From the NCBI GenBank assembly GCA_004563195.1, contig SFTJ01000024.1, positions 1 to 36,761 on the forward strand: a DNA stretch of 36,761 nt. The letters run 5' to 3'. Below, one piece after another: positions 33,115 through 36,761 of this stretch; position 1 is the first letter of the stretch, and each line of letters opens with the position of its first letter. Made by a program: the position numbers and the translations under genes. Below the pieces are notes generated by a model that did no database searches, was not told the origin of the DNA, and worked only from the letters and a program-made list of their open reading frames with translations. This DNA comes from a bacterium. GTDB lineage: Bacteria > Bacteroidota > Bacteroidia > Bacteroidales > Muribaculaceae.

Positions 33115-33711
33115 ATGAACAAAATGAAAAAGTTAGTTCTTTTGGCAAGCATGATGCTTGCATTTGTGACAGCAAATGCACAAAGTGGAGTAGGCGAATT
33201 TAGCTTACGTCCAACAGTGGGTATGAACATTGGATTTATGACAAATGCCGACGGGTCGGATCCTCGTTTTGGCTTAGTGGCAGGAGCTGAGTTGGAATAT
33301 CAAGCAACCGATGTGTTGGGAATCTCTGGCGGATTGCTCTATTCGCAACAGGGTGCCAAGATGAACGACATGGATATGGATGGCACAATGAAGCTCGACT
33401 ATATCAACGTGCCGGTATTGGCAAATTTCTATGTAGCCAAGGGTTTTGCGTTTAAGGTAGGTGTGCAACCGAGTTTTTTGGTAAACGACAAGGCTAAGGC
33501 AAGCTCAAGCGGTGCTTCTGTAGAGATGGGATTGGGCGATTTGTCGAAGGGCTTTATGCTTGCAGTGCCTATCGGCTTGTCGTATGAATTCAGCAATATC
33601 CAACTTGATGCTCGCTTCAACTGGGGTGTGACACATGCCATCAGCGACAGCTATGATTCGTGCAACAGCAATGTGGTGATGATAACTGTGGGTTATAAGT
33701 TCAGCTTGTAA
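33115..33711 (+). CDS. Small porin-family outer-membrane beta-barrel protein
   Basis: This has 198 residues from the ATG at 33115; ATGs at 33100 and 33124 are in frame, and 33124 is nearly as good. A signal peptide ends FVTANAQ. The mature part shows repeated amphipathic beta strands (VGEFSLRPTVGMNIGFM, ATDVLGISGGLLYSQQGAKM, LDYINVPVLANFYVAKGFAFKVGVQPSFLV, MLAVPIGLSYEFSNIQLDARFNWGV) and ends MITVGYKFSL with a terminal aromatic-type strand. This matches PorT/outer membrane protein beta-barrel families, typically eight strands. Function beyond membrane location is unknown. Confidence 0.87.
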   Translation: MNKMKKLVLLASMMLAFVTANAQSGVGEFSLRPTVGMNIGFMTNADGSDPRFGLVAGAELEYQATDVLGISGGLLYSQQGAKMNDMDMDGTMKLDYINVPVLANFYVAKGFAFKVGVQPSFLVNDKAKASSSGASVEMGLGDLSKGFMLAVPIGLSYEFSNIQLDARFNWGVTHAISDSYDSCNSNVVMITVGYKFSL

Positions 33712-33775
33712 TCAGCATTTTGAGACATAAAAATACGGCACGCGTTTTTTCTTACGAGTGCCAAGTGATAAAGAG

Positions 33776-33813
33776 AAGCCTTCTGCGGTGAGATAGCCTC
33801 AGGAGGCTTTTAT
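33776..33813. terminator. Shared hairpin terminator between convergent genes
   Basis: AAGCCTTCTG (33776-33785) pairs with CAGGAGGCTT (33800-33809) with one mismatch and is followed on the plus strand by TTATT. The right arm includes the stop codon of the minus-strand permease gene (33799-33801). Confidence 0.65.
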
Positions 33814-34602
33814 TATGCGTATTATGCGAGCCATAGCATAGGCGGCCACGAGAGTTAGCACTATGGTTGCCGAAGCGGGAACGGCTATCCAATAGGAGCA
33901 GAAAATGCCGAGCACCGAGCAGGCAATGCTCACCAGCGAAGAGATAATCATCATGTGGTGGAAGCGATTGGTGAACATTTCGGCAATCATCTGAGGCATG
34001 GTCAGTAGCGACATCAGAAGCATAATGCCTATAAGCCTGATGGTGAGCACTATGCAGATGGCTATCATGATGGTCATGGCAAGGTTGATGGCGCTCACTC
34101 TCAGGCGACGCGTTGCAGCAAAGTCGGGGTCGAAAGCGCAGAGCAGTATCTGAGGGTAGAAAACGGCAAAAAACGCCAAAAGCACCACGAGGTAGGCGGC
34201 AAAGAGGATAATGTCGGTGGAAGTGATGGTGAGCACATTGCCGAATAGGAACGAAGTGAGTTCGGGCACATAGCCCGGCGATAAGAATATGAAAAGCGTG
34301 CCGAGCGCCATACCGAGCGCCCAGATAACGCCAATGGCAGAGTCCTGACGCACATTTTGGCGCGTAGACATCCATTCCACGCCGGTGGCTGCAGCAATGG
34401 CAAAGACGGCAGCCATGGCAATGGGGTTGATGCCTAGGAAAAAGCCCAGACCCAAGCCACCGAAGCAAGCATGAGTGATGCCACCGGTGATAAACACCAT
34501 GCGACGGCTCACCACATAGGTGCCGATAATGCCGGCAGCGATGCTCACAAAGAGCACACCGAGCAAGGCGTTTTGAAAGAATGAGTAAGAGAGTATTTCC
34601 AT
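33799..34602 (-). CDS. Metal ABC transporter permease (ZnuB/TroC family)
   Basis: This 267-residue inner-membrane protein has about eight hydrophobic segments. Family marks include an N-terminal SYSFFQNALLGVLFVSIAAGIIGTYVV-type segment, GGITHACFGGLGLGFFLG, DSAIGVIWALGMALGTLFI and RLIGIMLLMSLLTMPQMIA. It would form the channel for Zn2+, Mn2+ or Fe2+ import. No matching ATPase or binding protein gene is in the window, so its partners must be elsewhere. It lies 74 bases downstream of the small anchored protein gene on the same strand. Confidence 0.9.
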   Translation of the reverse strand: MEILSYSFFQNALLGVLFVSIAAGIIGTYVVSRRMVFITGGITHACFGGLGLGFFLGINPIAMAAVFAIAAATGVEWMSTRQNVRQDSAIGVIWALGMALGTLFIFLSPGYVPELTSFLFGNVLTITSTDIILFAAYLVVLLAFFAVFYPQILLCAFDPDFAATRRLRVSAINLAMTIMIAICIVLTIRLIGIMLLMSLLTMPQMIAEMFTNRFHHMMIISSLVSIACSVLGIFCSYWIAVPASATIVLTLVAAYAMARIIRIIKAS

Positions 34603-34676
34603 TGCAGTGATAATAATGCGGATGAATTGTCAGAGCCGCAAAAATAGTAAAAAATAGCGAAAAAATCGGCAAAAAA

Positions 34677-35084
34677 CTATGATTTTTGACTACGAGCCTC
34701 GGCGGCGAGCATAATCAGTTCGTCGTGAATGGGTGGCGGCAGCACTATGCCACGAAGTTGTATGCTGCGAGCCCAACCGGCAATGTCGTCGCGCTGCAAA
34801 GTGTAGAGCACGTCACGAAATTGCTCGATTTGCTCCTCGGTGTAGTCGTCAGGAGCAGTGCCGATGAAGGAATCGAGTTCCTCGTCGTCGTAATACACCA
34901 CCTCGCGGCTAATGCCCTGAATGAGAGAGTCTTTCTCGCACACTTCGTGTTGGCCGCAGCACTCCGAGTCGGGTGTTGGCTGCACCACTACATCGTCCTC
35001 GGGTTTTACGGTAAGGCGGTGGTAGGTGTAGAGCACAATGCCCGTAATCACAGTGATGGCTAATATTATCAGAGCACCTATCAT
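34677..35084 (-). CDS. Small membrane-anchored protein of unknown function
   Basis: This 135-residue protein starts with one transmembrane helix (residues 3-20, GALIILAITVITGIVLYTY) and has a soluble, acidic remainder. A Cys cluster, DSECCGQHEVCEKDSL (about 38-53), could bind metal. After it come VVYYDDEELDSFIG and a helical DVLYTLQRDDIAGWARSIQLRGIVLP segment. I recognise the pattern as common in Bacteroidales but know no function. It begins 6 bases after the aroA stop codon and precedes the metal permease gene, so the three form one likely operon. Confidence 0.78.
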   Translation of the reverse strand: MIGALIILAITVITGIVLYTYHRLTVKPEDDVVVQPTPDSECCGQHEVCEKDSLIQGISREVVYYDDEELDSFIGTAPDDYTEEQIEQFRDVLYTLQRDDIAGWARSIQLRGIVLPPPIHDELIMLAAEARSQKS

Positions 35085-35090
35085 AATAGT

Positions 35091-36326
35091 TTATTCGTTG
35101 ATTTTAAGTATTTTATAGCCCACTTGCTGCAAGTGTTGCCAATATTGCGGATAACTTTTGCTCACCACGCCGGCGTCCTCGATAATCAAACCCGGGAAAA
35201 GCGATGCCGCCGGAGCGAACGCCATGGCCATGCGGTGGTCCTTGAAGGTGGCAATCGAAGGGGCCTCTTGAGGCTCTACGCGCGTTCCGTCCCAGCGGAG
35301 CGAGTAATCCGGTTCGACCTCGATGACGTAGCCCAACTTGAAAAGCTGCGAGCGGAGCGCCTCGATGCGGTCGGTTTCCTTGATTTTCAGTGTTTGCAGT
35401 CCGCTGATGTGGAATTTAACGCCTAACAGACAAGCAGTTACCACCACGGTCTGCGCCAAGTCGGGGTTTTCGATAAGATTCATTTCAAGCACATCATTGG
35501 GGGCAGATCCGCTACGCAAATCGAGGTAAGAGCCGCACCAATTGCAAGCCACACCCAGTGGTTCGAAGAGGCGTGCGGTGGCACTATCGCCCTGCGTGCT
35601 CACCGGGAAAAGCCCCTTGAGCGATATTCTCGACTGCGGCATAAGAGCCTGAATCTGAAACCAATAAGAAGCAGCCGACCAGTCGTTTTCGATGGTGAAT
35701 TGCTGAGCCGAATAGTTAGAGCCCTCGGCGAAAGAAATCACGCTACCGTCGAACGAAGCATCTACGCCAAAACGGCTCATAAGTTGCAGCGTCATATTGA
35801 TGTAAGGCAGCGAAATCACATCGCCTGTGAGGCGAAGGCTGCGGCAACCCTCGATGAGCGGAGCTATCATAAGCATGGCAGAGATGTACTGCGAACTCAC
35901 ATTGCCCGCCATAGTGATTGATTGGGCTTTGAGTTGAGCGCCGGTGATGCGAAGCGGCGGGAACCCCTCGTTGAGAGTATATTCGATGTTGGCGCCGCAA
36001 GAGCGGAGGGCGTCGACAAGAATGCCTATAGGGCGCTGACGCATGCGTTCAGAGCCATCGAGCACCACAGTTCGGCCGGTGCGAGTGGCAAAATAAGCAG
36101 TGAGAAAACGCATGGCAGTGCCGGCGGCACCGATATTAACCACATCGTCGTGCGAACTCAACGCCGCCACCATGGCATCGGTGTCGTCGCAGTGCGCCAC
36201 ATTGTGCAGCGGCGCCGGGCTGCTGCATAAGGCGTTGAGAATAAGGGCGCGATTGCTGATGCTTTTCGAAGCAGGCAAATCGATTTCGCCAATGGCTCGC
36301 TGAGGAGCAAATATCTTGTAGTCCAT
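35091..36326 (-). CDS. aroA: 3-phosphoshikimate 1-carboxyvinyltransferase (EPSP synthase)
   Basis: This 411-residue shikimate-pathway enzyme joins phosphoenolpyruvate to shikimate 3-phosphate. Motifs are DLPASKSISNRALILNAL, AAGTAMRFLTAYFA, DGSERMRQRPIGILVDALR, SSQYISAMLMIAPL, the KETDRIEAL segment and FKDHRMAMAFAPAA. Length is slightly below the usual ~430. A TATCTTTG box lies only five bases upstream of the ATG, so the mRNA could be nearly leaderless. It leads an operon with the small anchored protein and metal permease genes. Confidence 0.95.
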   Translation of the reverse strand: MDYKIFAPQRAIGEIDLPASKSISNRALILNALCSSPAPLHNVAHCDDTDAMVAALSSHDDVVNIGAAGTAMRFLTAYFATRTGRTVVLDGSERMRQRPIGILVDALRSCGANIEYTLNEGFPPLRITGAQLKAQSITMAGNVSSQYISAMLMIAPLIEGCRSLRLTGDVISLPYINMTLQLMSRFGVDASFDGSVISFAEGSNYSAQQFTIENDWSAASYWFQIQALMPQSRISLKGLFPVSTQGDSATARLFEPLGVACNWCGSYLDLRSGSAPNDVLEMNLIENPDLAQTVVVTACLLGVKFHISGLQTLKIKETDRIEALRSQLFKLGYVIEVEPDYSLRWDGTRVEPQEAPSIATFKDHRMAMAFAPAASLFPGLIIEDAGVVSKSYPQYWQHLQQVGYKILKINE

Positions 36327-36331
36327 ATCTA

Positions 36332-36339
36332 CAAAGATA
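36332..36339 (-). promoter_or_regulatory. -7 box immediately before aroA (TATCTTTG)
   Basis: The minus strand reads TATCTTTG, then five bases, then the aroA ATG. If used, transcription would start at or next to the A of the start codon. No -33 element is clear. Confidence 0.5.
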
Positions 36340-36515
36340 GTAAATATTTTTCAGAATATATCACTTGCCCGAGCATAGCTGCAGCACAAAGCCCCGGCAA
36401 ATGCGGAATAATCGCACAAATTTCGGCAAAGAGCGATGCCGGGCCGATGCCCTAAAATCGGCGATAAATTCGAGCATGGATGTCGGAATCATCGCATAAT
36501 TCGAGCATTATAGGG

Positions 36516-36761
36516 CTACTTGGCAGGTTCTTCTTTCGGTTTGCGGTCGAAGAACGGATTTTTGCTTGCCGCGCCCAGTGCAATGGCGATTGAGAGCGAA
36601 CAATCGGGGAGCCAATTGAGTTTTTGGCTGCACCAACCGGCAGAGAACATCACACGCGAGTCGAGACGCAAATCGGCAGCGCGCGAGCAAACCGAGCCTA
36701 CGGCGATGCCCACATCGATGGAATTGAAAGCGCAGGGCACGTAATCGGGCTTCAAAGCGCA
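36516..36761 (-). CDS. Partial protein, C-terminal end, possibly a nitroreductase
   Basis: The reading frame is open at the window edge and ends at 36516, giving about 81 C-terminal residues. The visible part, with DYVPCAFNSIDVGIAVGSVC and then SRAADLRLDSRVMFSAGW, LPDCSLSIAIALG and FFDRKPKEEPAK, resembles the C-terminal half of nitroreductase-family flavoproteins (a helix with a conserved Asp-Gly, then an 'LGL-S' helix and a final beta strand). This is a tentative match. It points toward aroA on the same strand, separated by about 190 bases. Confidence 0.55.
   Translation of the reverse strand, partial: CALKPDYVPCAFNSIDVGIAVGSVCSRAADLRLDSRVMFSAGWCSQKLNWLPDCSLSIAIALGAASKNPFFDRKPKEEPAK

Overview
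The window looks like chromosomal DNA from a member of the Bacteroidota, most likely Bacteroidales; a gut Muribaculaceae-like genome would fit, but the exact taxon is inferred. The evidence is the Bacteroidetes promoter signature (TAnnTTTG -7 box, sometimes with TTTG/TTG about 19 bases upstream) in front of many genes, the absence of Shine-Dalgarno sites, secreted proteins with type IX secretion-type C-terminal modules, a FISUMP domain protein, a DUF4838 protein, a GH2 beta-galactosidase, a hisGDCB cluster with bifunctional HisB, and a KorAB 2-oxoacid:ferredoxin oxidoreductase. No rRNA, tRNA, phage, transposase or CRISPR-Cas gene was seen.

Layout. 1-668: gene-free, packed with small palindromes and ACACGGAT-type repeats. 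669-4685: a 1338-residue secreted protein (FISUMP, FG-GAP-like repeats, Ser/Thr-rich beta segment). 5166-8038 (minus): korA-korB. 8334-10520: secreted DUF4838 protein. 10521-11305: repeat-rich spacer with a nested palindrome array, a 120-base multi-hairpin element and a 33-base-period repeat. 11306-15452 (minus): ABC ATPase, FtsX-type permease, DUF3298 lipoprotein and DUF5009 membrane protein. 15737-18290: class I aminotransferase and an M50-type membrane metalloprotease. 18385-23088: histidine operon hisG-hisD-hisC-hisB behind a clear attenuator with a His-rich leader peptide. 23224-23943: OmpA-family glycine-zipper lipoprotein. 23944-24649: a second repeat-rich spacer. 24650-26829 (minus): ettA and a Cys-rich secreted protein. 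27057-33711: GH2 beta-galactosidase, a large T9SS-type secreted protein and a small outer-membrane beta-barrel protein. 33799-36326 (minus): aroA, a small membrane-anchored protein and a metal ABC permease. 36516-36761 (minus): the C-terminal end of a possible nitroreductase.

Functionally this is mostly core metabolism (2-oxoacid oxidation, histidine and shikimate pathways, aminotransferase, translation factor EttA) mixed with envelope and glycan-handling genes. The least ordinary content is non-coding: the his leader, and several families of dispersed or tandem palindromic repeats that recur in the long gene-free gaps. Several of these hairpins keep a constant loop or linker while the stem sequence changes, which suggests selection or propagation of structure. 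The first protein gene is bracketed by near-identical 56-base repeats in direct orientation.
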